From Candidatus Peregrinibacteria bacterium (GTDB taxonomy: Bacteria; Patescibacteriota; Gracilibacteria; UBA1369; UM-FILTER-53-11): a stretch of 13,882 nucleotides of DNA. Both the position numbers and the translations under genes were made by a program. Shown here piece by piece: positions 1-6,838 of the stretch. The notes below the pieces were generated by a model. The model was given only the letters and a program-made list of their open reading frames with translations, did not search any database and was not told where the DNA came from. The stretch spans positions 1 through 13,882 of the forward strand of contig JAHFJU010000029.1 in the NCBI GenBank assembly GCA_023245725.1. The letters run 5' to 3'. Position 1 is the stretch's first letter; every line of letters begins with the position of its first letter.

Positions 1-73
1 CTTGCTGTCTTTTTTCTTCGTTAGGAATTAAAAGGTCTTCACGCCCGTTAAGGGTTGAAACATTTTTTCTCAT
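1..73 (-). CDS. 5' end of an unidentified gene (partial)
   Basis: A minus-strand reading frame opens with ATG at 73-71 and stays open for 24 codons to the window edge. It begins MRKNVSTLNGREDLLIPNEE. The product is hydrophilic so far, with no signal peptide or recognisable motif, so I cannot assign a function. It follows pth on the same strand after about 120 bases. That gap contains potential hairpins and AT-rich sequence, so the gene may have its own promoter rather than being read through from pth. No Shine-Dalgarno sequence precedes the ATG. It could be a chance frame, but its position at the end of a co-directional gene series makes a real gene more likely. Confidence 0.5.
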   Translation of the reverse strand, partial: MRKNVSTLNGREDLLIPNEEKRQQ

Positions 74-82
74 GTGAAAAAT

Positions 83-120
83 TAGCGTTAATAAATAAAA
101 TAAAACGCTAGCAACCTAGC
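83..120 (-). promoter_or_regulatory. Two mutually exclusive hairpins in a leader
   Basis: On the minus strand, GCTAG (120-116) can pair with CTAGC (111-107) across a GTTG loop. Alternatively TAGCGTT (110-104) can pair with AACGCTA (89-83) across an A/T-only loop. The two stems share bases 107-110, so only one can form at a time. The second ends ten bases before the ATG at 73. This is the geometry of a small RNA switch or translational control element, but the stems are short and may be coincidental. Confidence 0.25.
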
Positions 121-195
121 AAACAATTATGAAAAAATTATGAACGAAATCTGAACTCAAATTTCTGGTGACCTATTTAGTCATAAAAAAACTAC

Positions 196-744
196 CTAAA
201 CATTTTCTTTGACTAGTTTTTTTAGCTCTTCTGGAATTTTTGAAATTTGTTCTTCAATCAAAGCTCTTTCTTGTTTATTAAAAGCCCCTAAAACGTAGTC
301 TGCTAAATCTTGATTGAGTTTTTGTTCAGGAGTTCGCCCATCGATTCCAATCCTAATTCGTGGAAAGTCATTTCCGATAGTTGTGCATATCGAGCGCATA
401 CCGTTGTGCGTTCCTGCTGATCCTGATGGCCTTATTCTTAATGTTCCAACTGCTAAATCTATGTCATCGTAAATAACAATGCACTGCTTAGGATCTAATT
501 TGTAAAATCCTATTAAGGCCTGAACTGCATTCCCAGAAAGATTCATGAAAGTTGTTGGCTTAAATAAAAGGATTTTTGAGCCATTTATTGAGCCTTCAGA
601 CATTTCGCCAAGCAGACTTTTTTTCTCATGAAATTCTTCAACGCCGAATTGTTCTCTCAAAAAATCCAACGCCATAAAACCAACATTGTGACGTGTTTTT
701 TCGTACTCTGATCCGGGATTTCCAAGTCCGATTACGGCAATCAA
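196..744 (-). CDS. pth: Peptidyl-tRNA hydrolase
   Basis: This enzyme cleaves the ester bond of peptidyl-tRNAs that drop off ribosomes and so recycles tRNA in the cytosol. The 182-residue length is close to the bacterial norm. The family residues are all present: N9 in GLGNPG, catalytic H19 in TRHNVGF, N68 in FMNLSG, D93 in YDDIDL and N114 in GTHNGMRS. The start is TTG at 744-742. Upstream in frame only four codons precede a TAA, and the motif spacing fits this start. It lies 19 bases downstream of the obgE stop on the same strand, so the two are probably co-transcribed. No Shine-Dalgarno sequence is visible. The gene ends with TAG and no clear terminator follows. Confidence 0.96.
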   Translation of the reverse strand: MIAVIGLGNPGSEYEKTRHNVGFMALDFLREQFGVEEFHEKKSLLGEMSEGSINGSKILLFKPTTFMNLSGNAVQALIGFYKLDPKQCIVIYDDIDLAVGTLRIRPSGSAGTHNGMRSICTTIGNDFPRIRIGIDGRTPEQKLNQDLADYVLGAFNKQERALIEEQISKIPEELKKLVKENV

Positions 745-763
745 GAGAGTAAAAAGTTAATTT

Positions 764-2119
764 CTAATCGAGAATATTGTAGATAATTTTCTCATCGCCT
801 ATATGAATTTCGTCACCAACGTGAGCTCCATTTCTTTTTATCTCCCTTAGAATTCCCATTTTATCACAAACGTCATATACACGAGCAACGGCTTCTGGAT
901 TCGCAAAGTCAGACATTACTACGATTTGTTCAACACGTCCGCCACTAACTCTAAAGTGTTTTTTGTGAACACCTGCTCTTATTACCTCTACTGTAAACGA
1001 GCGTGGATCATCTTCAGGAATAAGTGTGAATACTTTATAATCTGGTGCTTCTTCTTCATGTTTCTTTAGTGCCTCTTTTTCTCGTTCTTTGGCATTTTCA
1101 ATTTCGAGGATTTTCCAGAGCGCAAACATAACTTCTTTTAGCCCTTTACCAGTTACGCCAGACATTGTGAACACTGGTTCATCAGTTTTGTAACGGATTT
1201 TCTTTAGGTACTTCTCAATTTTTTTACGTTGTTCGGCTACGGTTTCTTCATCAACCGAATCAATCTTATTAATGGCATAAATACACGGTTTCTTTATAAG
1301 CTCTTTGTCAAAACTTTTTAGCTCGTTTCGTACGGTTTCTAAATCTTTTACTACATCTTCAGATGTTGCATCTAGCAAATGAACTAGAACTCTATTTCGT
1401 GCAACATGCTTTAAAAATTGGATTCCAAGCCCCTTCCCGTCAGAAGCTCCTTCAATTAATCCTGGCAAATCACATGCAACAAAACTTTGGCTCTTTGAGC
1501 CACCAAAAGGCTCCATAGTTACAACTCCTAAATTGGGAATAAGCGTCGTAAAATGATATGCCGCAATTTTTGGTCTGGCGTTCGAAATGTGTGAAATTAA
1601 TGTGGATTTTCCTACTGAAGGAAGCCCAATAATACCAACGTCTGCAACCAGTTTTAATTCTAAAGTTACTTTTCTAACTTCTCCGGGTTCGCCAATTTCT
1701 GCAAATGCAGGTGCTTGTCTGGTTGATGATTTAAAATGTTCGTTTCCGTAACCGCCGCGACCTCCACGAGCAGCACAGAAAACCTGTCCATTCACAGATA
1801 AATCTGCCAATACCTTTCTCTTCTTCTCGTCGAAAATCGTCGTTCCGACTGGAACGTCGAGGTATAAGTCTTCTGCATTTAATCCTGCACAGCTCCAGCC
1901 AGAGCCAATTCCGCCGTTCGATGCTCTAAAAATCTTGTATGTATTAAATTCTGCTAGTGTATTTATGTTCTCGTTAGCACGCATAAAAAGTGAGCCACCC
2001 TTTCCTCCATTACCTCCATTTGGTCCTCCTTTATCAATAAATTTTTCACGTCTAAACGCGATAGCACCGCTACCGCCTTTTCCTGCCGAGAGTTCTACTG
2101 TTACTTCATCGCAAAACAT
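764..2119 (-). CDS. obgE: Obg/CgtA GTPase
   Basis: Obg is a GTPase that binds the large ribosomal subunit and links ribosome assembly to growth state. Numbering from the longer start at 2125, the glycine-rich Obg fold spans about residues 3-158 (AFRREKF, GGPNGGNGGKGG). A GTPase domain follows with the P-loop GLPSVGKST at 167-175, DLPG at 219-222 and NKID at 286-289. A C-terminal OCT domain covers about 363-450. Two ATGs compete, at 2125 and 2119. I prefer 2119 because family members begin close to MxFxDE, and because a -10-like TATAGT at 2134-2129 would start transcription between the two ATGs. It follows tRNA-Leu and precedes pth on the same strand. The 2125 start would add only two residues. 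Confidence 0.95.
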   Translation of the reverse strand: MFCDEVTVELSAGKGGSGAIAFRREKFIDKGGPNGGNGGKGGSLFMRANENINTLAEFNTYKIFRASNGGIGSGWSCAGLNAEDLYLDVPVGTTIFDEKKRKVLADLSVNGQVFCAARGGRGGYGNEHFKSSTRQAPAFAEIGEPGEVRKVTLELKLVADVGIIGLPSVGKSTLISHISNARPKIAAYHFTTLIPNLGVVTMEPFGGSKSQSFVACDLPGLIEGASDGKGLGIQFLKHVARNRVLVHLLDATSEDVVKDLETVRNELKSFDKELIKKPCIYAINKIDSVDEETVAEQRKKIEKYLKKIRYKTDEPVFTMSGVTGKGLKEVMFALWKILEIENAKEREKEALKKHEEEAPDYKVFTLIPEDDPRSFTVEVIRAGVHKKHFRVSGGRVEQIVVMSDFANPEAVARVYDVCDKMGILREIKRNGAHVGDEIHIGDEKIIYNILD

Positions 2120-2128
2120 AGCCATGGC

Positions 2129-2134
2129 ACTATA
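2129..2134 (-). promoter_or_regulatory. Possible -10 element of obgE
   Basis: TATAGT on the minus strand matches the sigma-70 -10 consensus at five of six positions. It lies so close to obgE that the RNA would begin near 2122, giving an almost leaderless message if the ATG at 2119 is used. No good -35 element is visible, so this is tentative. Confidence 0.4.
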
Positions 2135-2201
2135 CCCGTATTTTTTCTTTTAATCGAGCTAATATATTTAGTGCTGTTTCCACTTTTTGGGGTACAGATC
2201 A

Positions 2202-2286
2202 TGGTGCCCAGAGAGGGACTTGAACCCTCAAGCCTTGCGGCACGCGATTTTGAGTCGCGCGCGTATACCAATTCCGCCATCTGGGC
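2202..2286 (-). tRNA. tRNA-Leu (anticodon CAA)
   Basis: Read on the minus strand, the acceptor arm GCCCAGA (2286-2280) pairs with TCTGGGC (2212-2206). It is followed by discriminator A and an encoded CCA (2204-2202). The anticodon stem CGCGA/TCGCG encloses the loop CTCAAAA, giving anticodon CAA, which reads UUG leucine codons. The T arm is GAGGG-TTCAAGT-CCCTC. The long variable arm with a GCC-GCAA-GGC stem is typical of leucine tRNAs. The tRNA sits between the EEP-family gene and obgE, and a -10 element lies just upstream. Confidence 0.97.
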
Positions 2287-2305
2287 AAAAATACTGTTGA
2301 ACTTT

Positions 2306-2311
2306 AGTATA
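2306..2311 (-). promoter_or_regulatory. -10 element upstream of tRNA-Leu
   Basis: TATACT on the minus strand matches five of six -10 consensus bases. It would start transcription about 12 bases before the mature tRNA 5' end. The -35 region is weak: GCGTAT or TGCGTA at 17-18 base spacing. Confidence 0.5.
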
Positions 2312-2346
2312 CCTCTTTTCTTTATGCAATACGCAGTTTAGGTTTT

Positions 2347-3129
2347 TTAACCTTCAACATCGACCCACACTAGTCTGTGGTCTGATTCCCCTTCGATAAA
2401 GCCTTTGTCTATTGATGACTGGTTATATCCTAGTACATGATCAATATCCTTTTGATAAAAATGTTTAATAAAAGGTACAAACGTACAAGTTGCTCCCATA
2501 GCAGAAATTTTCGTAAAATAGCGATTAAATCTTTTATCGATCTTGCATAAGTGCTTAAAATCCATATTAAAATCCCCCATCATAATCATTTTAATTTTAG
2601 GGTCTTTTTCTATCATGTCTTCAATCTTATTCATTACTGTTTTGAGCTGTTTTTTAAATGAGGAGTGAGTGCGGCGGTAAATTCGCGCGAGTGGCATGTG
2701 TACCTGCATAATGTACAGATTTTTAAGTGGCAAAAATATTCCTATAATTCCGCCTCCAAAGCCACTACGATTTGGGGTGAAAAAAATTGGTGAATAAAAA
2801 CACTCACTTTGTTCTTTTGAAGCAACAATGCTTTCAACATGACCGCCGTATTTGTTTCCGAGGCCATGCCCAATGCCAGTGTGAAAGTACTTATAACCTA
2901 TATCTGTTAGCTGTTTTATGATGGATTCTCTTTGTTTAATCCCGACAATTTCTGATATTCCGATTATATCTGAATTGCTTTCTTTTACTGTTTTTATAGT
3001 TTTACTAACATCGGCGATGTTTTCGATTAAATGATATTTTTGGAGTCCGTGCAGTAAGTGAACATGCAAAAATTCTGTAAGTGATCTGCCGCTTGTTCCA
3101 AACATTTGATTATAAAAAGCTACACGCAT
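2347..3129 (-). CDS. Endonuclease/exonuclease/phosphatase-family protein
   Basis: The 260-residue product has the ordered motifs of the metal-dependent EEP superfamily (DNase I, exonuclease III and sphingomyelinase-like). These are N7 near the N-terminus, catalytic E60 in DIIGISE, H144 in QVHMP, GDFN at 185-188 with D186 and N188, DH at 230-231, and the terminal SDH at 249-251. All metal and catalytic positions appear present, so it is probably an active hydrolase. The substrate (nucleic acid, phosphoester lipid or other) cannot be told from the sequence. There is no signal peptide or membrane segment, so it is likely cytosolic. It follows the DUF218-like gene by 42 bases on the same strand and probably belongs to the uvrC-rlmH transcript, but the family is too broad to infer a repair role from that. 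The ATG at 3129 lacks a Shine-Dalgarno sequence, and a duplicated 18-base unit with out-of-frame ATGs lies directly upstream. Confidence 0.85.
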   Translation of the reverse strand: MRVAFYNQMFGTSGRSLTEFLHVHLLHGLQKYHLIENIADVSKTIKTVKESNSDIIGISEIVGIKQRESIIKQLTDIGYKYFHTGIGHGLGNKYGGHVESIVASKEQSECFYSPIFFTPNRSGFGGGIIGIFLPLKNLYIMQVHMPLARIYRRTHSSFKKQLKTVMNKIEDMIEKDPKIKMIMMGDFNMDFKHLCKIDKRFNRYFTKISAMGATCTFVPFIKHFYQKDIDHVLGYNQSSIDKGFIEGESDHRLVWVDVEG

Positions 3130-3136
3130 TTATACG

Positions 3137-3169
3137 CATGTTATTACAAATAGCCATGTTACTACAAAT
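3137..3169 (-). repeat. Two-copy 18-base tandem repeat before a start codon
   Basis: CATGTTATTACAAAT (3137-3151) and CATGTTACTACAAAT (3155-3169) differ at one of 15 bases and are offset by 18. On the minus strand each copy carries an ATG. The two ATGs are in frame with each other but not with the downstream gene. From the first one a 15-codon frame runs across that gene's start and then stops. It may be a local duplication or a small upstream ORF. Confidence 0.6.
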
Positions 3170-3171
3170 TA

Positions 3172-3954
3172 TTATTCTTTTATTATTTTGAATAGCTTTT
3201 CCCAAGAGGATTTTCCGTAGCTACCATCTGAAATTTGATTTGCTCCATTCAATTCTTGGTTTACTCGGTTTTTATACTCTGGCATTTCTCTCACTTTTTT
3301 TATAATTCCTTCAGTTCTTGGATAAAAATGAGGCAAGACATTTTCAGCAGCAAGTATCTGTATGTCGACATCAACTAATCCATCTAATACGGGAGATTCT
3401 TTAATATTTACGATAGGCGCATCGCCGTTATTGTCTACATCGACACCTAGAATTTTCTTATACTCTTCTCTAAGTTGCGCCATGCAGTATTTTAATTTAC
3501 CTTTAACACCATTCTCGCGATCTCTTAATGTATTTAACATCGCCCTTGCACGAGGAACATTATAGTCATTAGTAATAAATACCGCGTTTTTTGTCCCTCT
3601 TTCATTACAAATGCGCATCATTTGAATAAGTCCTTCTAAAATATTTGTTGAGTCTGTCTCGGGAACAATTCGGGTTTTTTCAATTCCATGTCTCGCAATA
3701 TAATCAGCATTCACGTTATAGTGCTCAGATGGCGGATCTGCATCTCTATCATAGTCATTTATTAATGGTACAACAAATCTGCTCATTGGCACAATAATCG
3801 AATCTTTAAAAACCTCTCCAAGCTTTACTGCAGCTAAATCACGAGCTTTCCCTCCACTTACACCGACAATTGGTTGTTCCCTTTTATTTGTTTTTAATGT
3901 GTACGGAGTGGATGTTCCAGTTTCGGCATATTCATCACTCCAAGCTGGTGGCAC
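3172..3954 (-). CDS. DUF218 (YdcF/SanA/ElyC-like) family protein
   Basis: The product carries the DUF218 signature. PIVGVSGGKARD lies near residues 28-39, then IVPETDSTNILEGL, which matches the family pattern E..S.nT.eN, then AVFITNDYNVPRARAML, which matches the strand and R-A motif near the family C-terminal half. The histidine usually found in the latter motif (SxYHxxRA) is replaced, reading NDYNVPRA. Family members in well-studied bacteria are linked to envelope processes such as ElyC in cell-wall precursor metabolism, but the biochemical activity is not settled. The first conventional start is GTG at 3954, giving 260 residues. The frame stays open for another 74 codons upstream and includes what looks like the family's first strand, so the true N-terminus is probably further up. 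It follows rlmH directly on the same strand. No signal peptide is seen in the GTG-started form. Confidence 0.6.
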   Translation of the reverse strand: MPPAWSDEYAETGTSTPYTLKTNKREQPIVGVSGGKARDLAAVKLGEVFKDSIIVPMSRFVVPLINDYDRDADPPSEHYNVNADYIARHGIEKTRIVPETDSTNILEGLIQMMRICNERGTKNAVFITNDYNVPRARAMLNTLRDRENGVKGKLKYCMAQLREEYKKILGVDVDNNGDAPIVNIKESPVLDGLVDVDIQILAAENVLPHFYPRTEGIIKKVREMPEYKNRVNQELNGANQISDGSYGKSSWEKLFKIIKE

Positions 3955-4176
3955 CCATTTATATCGAGTAGTTTTATTATGGGTTATTGCTCTTCTTACT
4001 ACGCCTGAATCAGGTACAAAAATAGCTTCTGGGGTGTTAGATAGGCCAAATATTTCTCTTAATCCATCAGGAGTTGGTAGTTTTCTTTTAGCCTTATCGT
4101 CTCCTTCTATTTGTGAGTTGGGTGTATTTATCAGATATACTATAGCATAGATGGTTGGTTTTAGTAATGGTACTGT
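3955..4176 (-). other. Open N-terminal extension of the DUF218 gene without a usual start
   Basis: Upstream of the GTG at 3954 the same frame stays open up to a TAA at 4179-4177. It reads ...TPDGLREIFGLSNTPE followed by AIFVPDSGVVRRAI. The AIFVPDSGVVRR part looks like the first beta strand and glycine turn with which DUF218 proteins begin (ILVLGGG-type). There is no in-frame ATG, GTG or TTG in the stretch. Candidate rare starts are CTG at 4134 and ATT at 4023. The extension overlaps the last codons of rlmH in another frame. It may mean a non-canonical start, a frameshift or an error in the sequence. Confidence 0.5.
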
Positions 4177-4640
4177 TTATTGTTAATAATTGTGCCGGCT
4201 CGATATAGTTGTTCGACTAAAATTATTCGAGCCATTTGATGAGTAAATGTCATTTTAGAAAATGATAGTAGGTTTCTAAAGGATTTTTTAATTGAGTCAT
4301 GAAGTCCAAGTGCTCCTCCTATAACAAAAGTTATATGAGTATTCCCGGTTGTTCCGTTTGATGATTTATAAATAAGTTGCGCAAACTCTTCTGAGCTATA
4401 TTGTTTACCTTCATGAGTGAGTAAAAATATTACTGAATTTTTCTTTATTTTCTTCAAAATGACTTCGGCCTCTTTAGCTTTTACATTCTCTCTTTCATTT
4501 ATTGAACTAAAAGTTGTTTCGGGAAGTTCAATTACATCTAGTTTCGCGTAAGGTTTAATCCTTTTAATATATTCATTAAATGCTTCTCTCAAGTAATTTT
4601 CTTTTAAGGTCCCGATTGCTAATATAGTTATATTAAACAT
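4161..4640 (-). CDS. rlmH: 23S rRNA (pseudouridine1915-N3)-methyltransferase RlmH
   Basis: RlmH methylates pseudouridine 1915 in helix 69 of 23S rRNA, using S-adenosylmethionine and acting on the assembled 70S ribosome. The 159-residue length fits the SPOUT-class family. The binding loop ITFVIGGALGL (103-113) and the C-terminal knot LSFSKMTFTHQMARIILVEQ (125-144) followed by YRA are characteristic. The protein ends in YHY where many homologues have YHK or YHR, with or without a few extra residues. The ATG at 4640 lies two bases after the uvrC stop, so translation is probably coupled to uvrC. The downstream DUF218 frame overlaps its end. No Shine-Dalgarno sequence is seen. Confidence 0.95.
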   Translation of the reverse strand: MFNITILAIGTLKENYLREAFNEYIKRIKPYAKLDVIELPETTFSSINERENVKAKEAEVILKKIKKNSVIFLLTHEGKQYSSEEFAQLIYKSSNGTTGNTHITFVIGGALGLHDSIKKSFRNLLSFSKMTFTHQMARIILVEQLYRAGTIINNKQYHY

Positions 4641-4642
4641 AT

Positions 4643-6805
4643 TTATTTGTACATTGCTTTTACATGCAGGTTACGCTGAAACGTTATAGCGAAGCGGTGT
4701 GATTCATCGCGAATGTGCTGTAGTAAGCGGAGTGCCTCATTGTTTTCAGCCAGTAAAATCGGCTCTTTTGACTTTGGAACAAATATTTCTTCAAGTTTTT
4801 TTGCAAGTGATATTACTGGTATCTTAATATTGAGTTTTTCGAGTACTGCAACCGCAATTCCAAGCTGTCCTTTTCCTCCATCAATTAATATTAAATCTGG
4901 TTTAGATCCAAACGAAGGGTCTATTTTTTGTTTTTTAACAACTTGATATAGCAAGAACTGTGCTCCATTTATGACTAATTCTTTTGCTTTGCTGATAAGT
5001 TCTTCTGGGATTTTTACAAGAGGCACAGCGCCAAATGTAGCAAAAAAGTCTACCTTTGAAGATTCGCATACTACATAGATTTTTTTACACTTTAATTTCG
5101 AAATCATTTTATCTAGAAGTGCAAATCCTATTAGTTCTTCGCTTATTTCTGAGTCTGCCCAATACTCAGTAATACAAGTAATTGAGTCGGCTAACTTCTC
5201 ATAGCCTACATATGCGACAGTTTTTTTGTTCAATTTAGCAATCCAGTAATTAGCGTGTTTTATAGCTATAGTTTTTATATCCTTTTTTGATGCTTTAGCT
5301 ATTCTTAATCCCTTTTTTTGTTCCTGCATTGTAAGATATTTGAACCGTCTAGTAAGAACCTCGGCCATACTCTTAAAATCATTTGGTTTGTCTATAACTG
5401 TCCTTAACTTAAAATGTCTATAATTACTTGAATCGGCTTTCCCATCGGTAAATACAACCATAGAGCCTACTGTTTCATTCCCGTTTAAATGAGAAATGTC
5501 GTAACCCTCAATTCGGTTTAAAGGATTATCTTTTAAATCTAGTGCTTCTGACAACTTCTCTCGTGCTTTTTCATTTTGCTTTTCTGCAAGCCATTTTATG
5601 CGATGTTGTTTTGCAAAGTTTTCGGCATTTTTTAGAGCAAGTTCAACTAACTGATTTTTCTCACCCTTTTGTGGAATTGTAATTTTAACATTATCTCCTC
5701 TCATACCAGTAAGCCAATGTTCTACCGTTTGAACGTCTTCAATTTGCAATGGAATTACTATCTCTTTTGGAATATCGCTTGTACGTTCATAGTATTGTTT
5801 CAAAAAGGATTCAAAGTATTCCATCTCATCTACAGCTTCTAATATCCCCTCTGTTTTTCCTGCTTCAAAAGCATCGAACACAAATTGTTGTTGATCTATG
5901 ATTTTCCCCTTTCTAATTAGAAGGATTGAGTAATATAAATGCCCCATTTGAGCGGTTCCATGAATAATATCTGTATCAACTCGGTTTGGGTCAGACATCT
6001 TTTGTTTTTCCAATAGCGATTGCATCTGAAATAATTTGTCTCTTAGCTTTACTGCTAAATCAAAGCGTTTGTCGGTAGCTGCCTTTTTCATTTGAGACTC
6101 AATTTCATTTAAGATCACATCACTTTTACCACTGAAAAAATCTACAACAGTTTGTATCGTTTTTGCATAGTCTTCTGGTTTTACTGCGCCAATGCATGGT
6201 CCTGGGCAACGTTTTATATGATAATCAAGACATGGAAAATCAATGACTCTATTTGTCACTTCTACGGCATCTTGATCAGGATTTATAAGTAAGGATTTCG
6301 AATCTTGCTCGGTTCCCTTCCATTTTATGGCTAAATTACAATGTTTGTACGGGAATAGCTTTTTAAGAGTTGTAAGCGTATCAGAGACTTTTCCAGAAGC
6401 AAGCTTAGGCCCGAAGTATTTAACTGCTCCTCTCTCTTTGCCTGCGTGTTCCATAGTGTGCTCTCTAACAAGCTGTATTTTTGGAAAATCTTCTCTTAAA
6501 TCAATTTTTACATATGCATAGCTTTTGTCGTCTTTTAGCAAAATATTGTACTTCGGTTTTAGTTGCTTGATTATTGTATTCTCTAATATCAGAGCCTCTA
6601 ACTCTGTGTCTGTCTGAATGAAATCGACATCTGCAATGTGAGAAACCATGCTTTTCGTTCTGTAAGAATGCGCATAGTCAGGCTTGAAATACATTGCAAT
6701 TCTCTTTTTTAAATCTTTTGCTTTTCCGACGTATATTACACGTCCATCTGAGTCTTTCATTTTATATACTCCAGCTGTTGTTGGGATTTTTTTTAGTTCA
6801 ATCAC
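4643..6805 (-). CDS. uvrC: UvrABC excinuclease subunit C with an inserted GNAT-like domain
   Basis: UvrC makes both incisions around bulky DNA lesions in nucleotide excision repair after UvrA and UvrB recognise damage. The GIY-YIG nuclease domain at 11-90 has GVY at 12-14, YVG at 25-27, R35 and E75. Four cysteines (C156, C192, C200, C204) match those that hold an iron-sulfur cluster in characterised UvrC, but the first gap is about 24 residues longer than in E. coli. A UVR motif for UvrB contact spans about 232-268. The RNase H-like nuclease has D436 in GYDISH, D642 in LILIDGGKGQL and H703 in DESHRFAI. Between D436 and D642 lie about 139 more residues than in E. coli, read here as a GNAT-like insertion. 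Only 17 residues follow H703, so the usual tandem helix-hairpin-helix domain is absent. The start is GTG at 6805; an overlapping ATG stops at once. Confidence 0.95.
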   Translation of the reverse strand: MIELKKIPTTAGVYKMKDSDGRVIYVGKAKDLKKRIAMYFKPDYAHSYRTKSMVSHIADVDFIQTDTELEALILENTIIKQLKPKYNILLKDDKSYAYVKIDLREDFPKIQLVREHTMEHAGKERGAVKYFGPKLASGKVSDTLTTLKKLFPYKHCNLAIKWKGTEQDSKSLLINPDQDAVEVTNRVIDFPCLDYHIKRCPGPCIGAVKPEDYAKTIQTVVDFFSGKSDVILNEIESQMKKAATDKRFDLAVKLRDKLFQMQSLLEKQKMSDPNRVDTDIIHGTAQMGHLYYSILLIRKGKIIDQQQFVFDAFEAGKTEGILEAVDEMEYFESFLKQYYERTSDIPKEIVIPLQIEDVQTVEHWLTGMRGDNVKITIPQKGEKNQLVELALKNAENFAKQHRIKWLAEKQNEKAREKLSEALDLKDNPLNRIEGYDISHLNGNETVGSMVVFTDGKADSSNYRHFKLRTVIDKPNDFKSMAEVLTRRFKYLTMQEQKKGLRIAKASKKDIKTIAIKHANYWIAKLNKKTVAYVGYEKLADSITCITEYWADSEISEELIGFALLDKMISKLKCKKIYVVCESSKVDFFATFGAVPLVKIPEELISKAKELVINGAQFLLYQVVKKQKIDPSFGSKPDLILIDGGKGQLGIAVAVLEKLNIKIPVISLAKKLEEIFVPKSKEPILLAENNEALRLLQHIRDESHRFAITFQRNLHVKAMYK
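4920..5320 (-). other. GNAT-like domain inserted in UvrC (about residues 496-629)
   Basis: Residues 499-600 of UvrC follow the order of a GNAT acetyltransferase. They begin LRIAKASKKDI, then YWIAKL and TVAYVGYEKL as strands 2-3, and SITCITEYWADSEI as strand 4. The helix ELIGFALLDKMISK, strand KKIYVVC and FFATFGAVPLV (where many GNATs have FYexxGFxxv) complete it. The acetyl-CoA loop (R/Q)xxGxG is eroded: at 555-560 it reads SEELIG, keeping only the last glycine. The domain sits in the loop just before the strand bearing catalytic D642. Catalysis by the domain is doubtful; it may serve as a binding or structural module. Confidence 0.7.
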
Positions 6806-6825
6806 ATACGAAGTTTAGCATATGT

Positions 6826-6833
6826 AGTATAAT
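6826..6833. promoter_or_regulatory. Overlapping divergent -10 elements of uvrC and the nucleotidyltransferase gene
   Basis: The 33 bases between the two start codons contain TATAAT on the plus strand (6828-6833, perfect -10) and TATACT on the minus strand (6831-6826). Plus-strand transcription would begin at about 6840, essentially at the ATG, giving a leaderless message. Minus-strand transcription would begin near 6819, about 13 bases before the uvrC GTG. Polymerase could not bind in both directions at once. -35 elements are weak on both sides. Confidence 0.6.
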
Positions 6834-6838
6834 TTTTT

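Noticed and set aside
1935..2153. 72-codon plus-strand frame opposite the start of obgE
   Set aside because: Its proline-rich product is the complement of the glycine-rich Obg domain.
2202..2286. tRNA-Leu as an attachment site of an integrated element
   Set aside because: No integrase and no repeat of the tRNA 3' end is seen in the window; flanking genes are housekeeping.
2341..2352. GGTT-TTTT-AACC palindrome at the end of the EEP gene as a terminator
   Set aside because: The stem is four A/T-rich pairs, has no proper T tract beyond it, and overlaps the stop codon.
3899..4150. 83-codon plus-strand frame opposite the DUF218 gene
   Set aside because: It has no recognisable motif and lies opposite a frame with clear family motifs.
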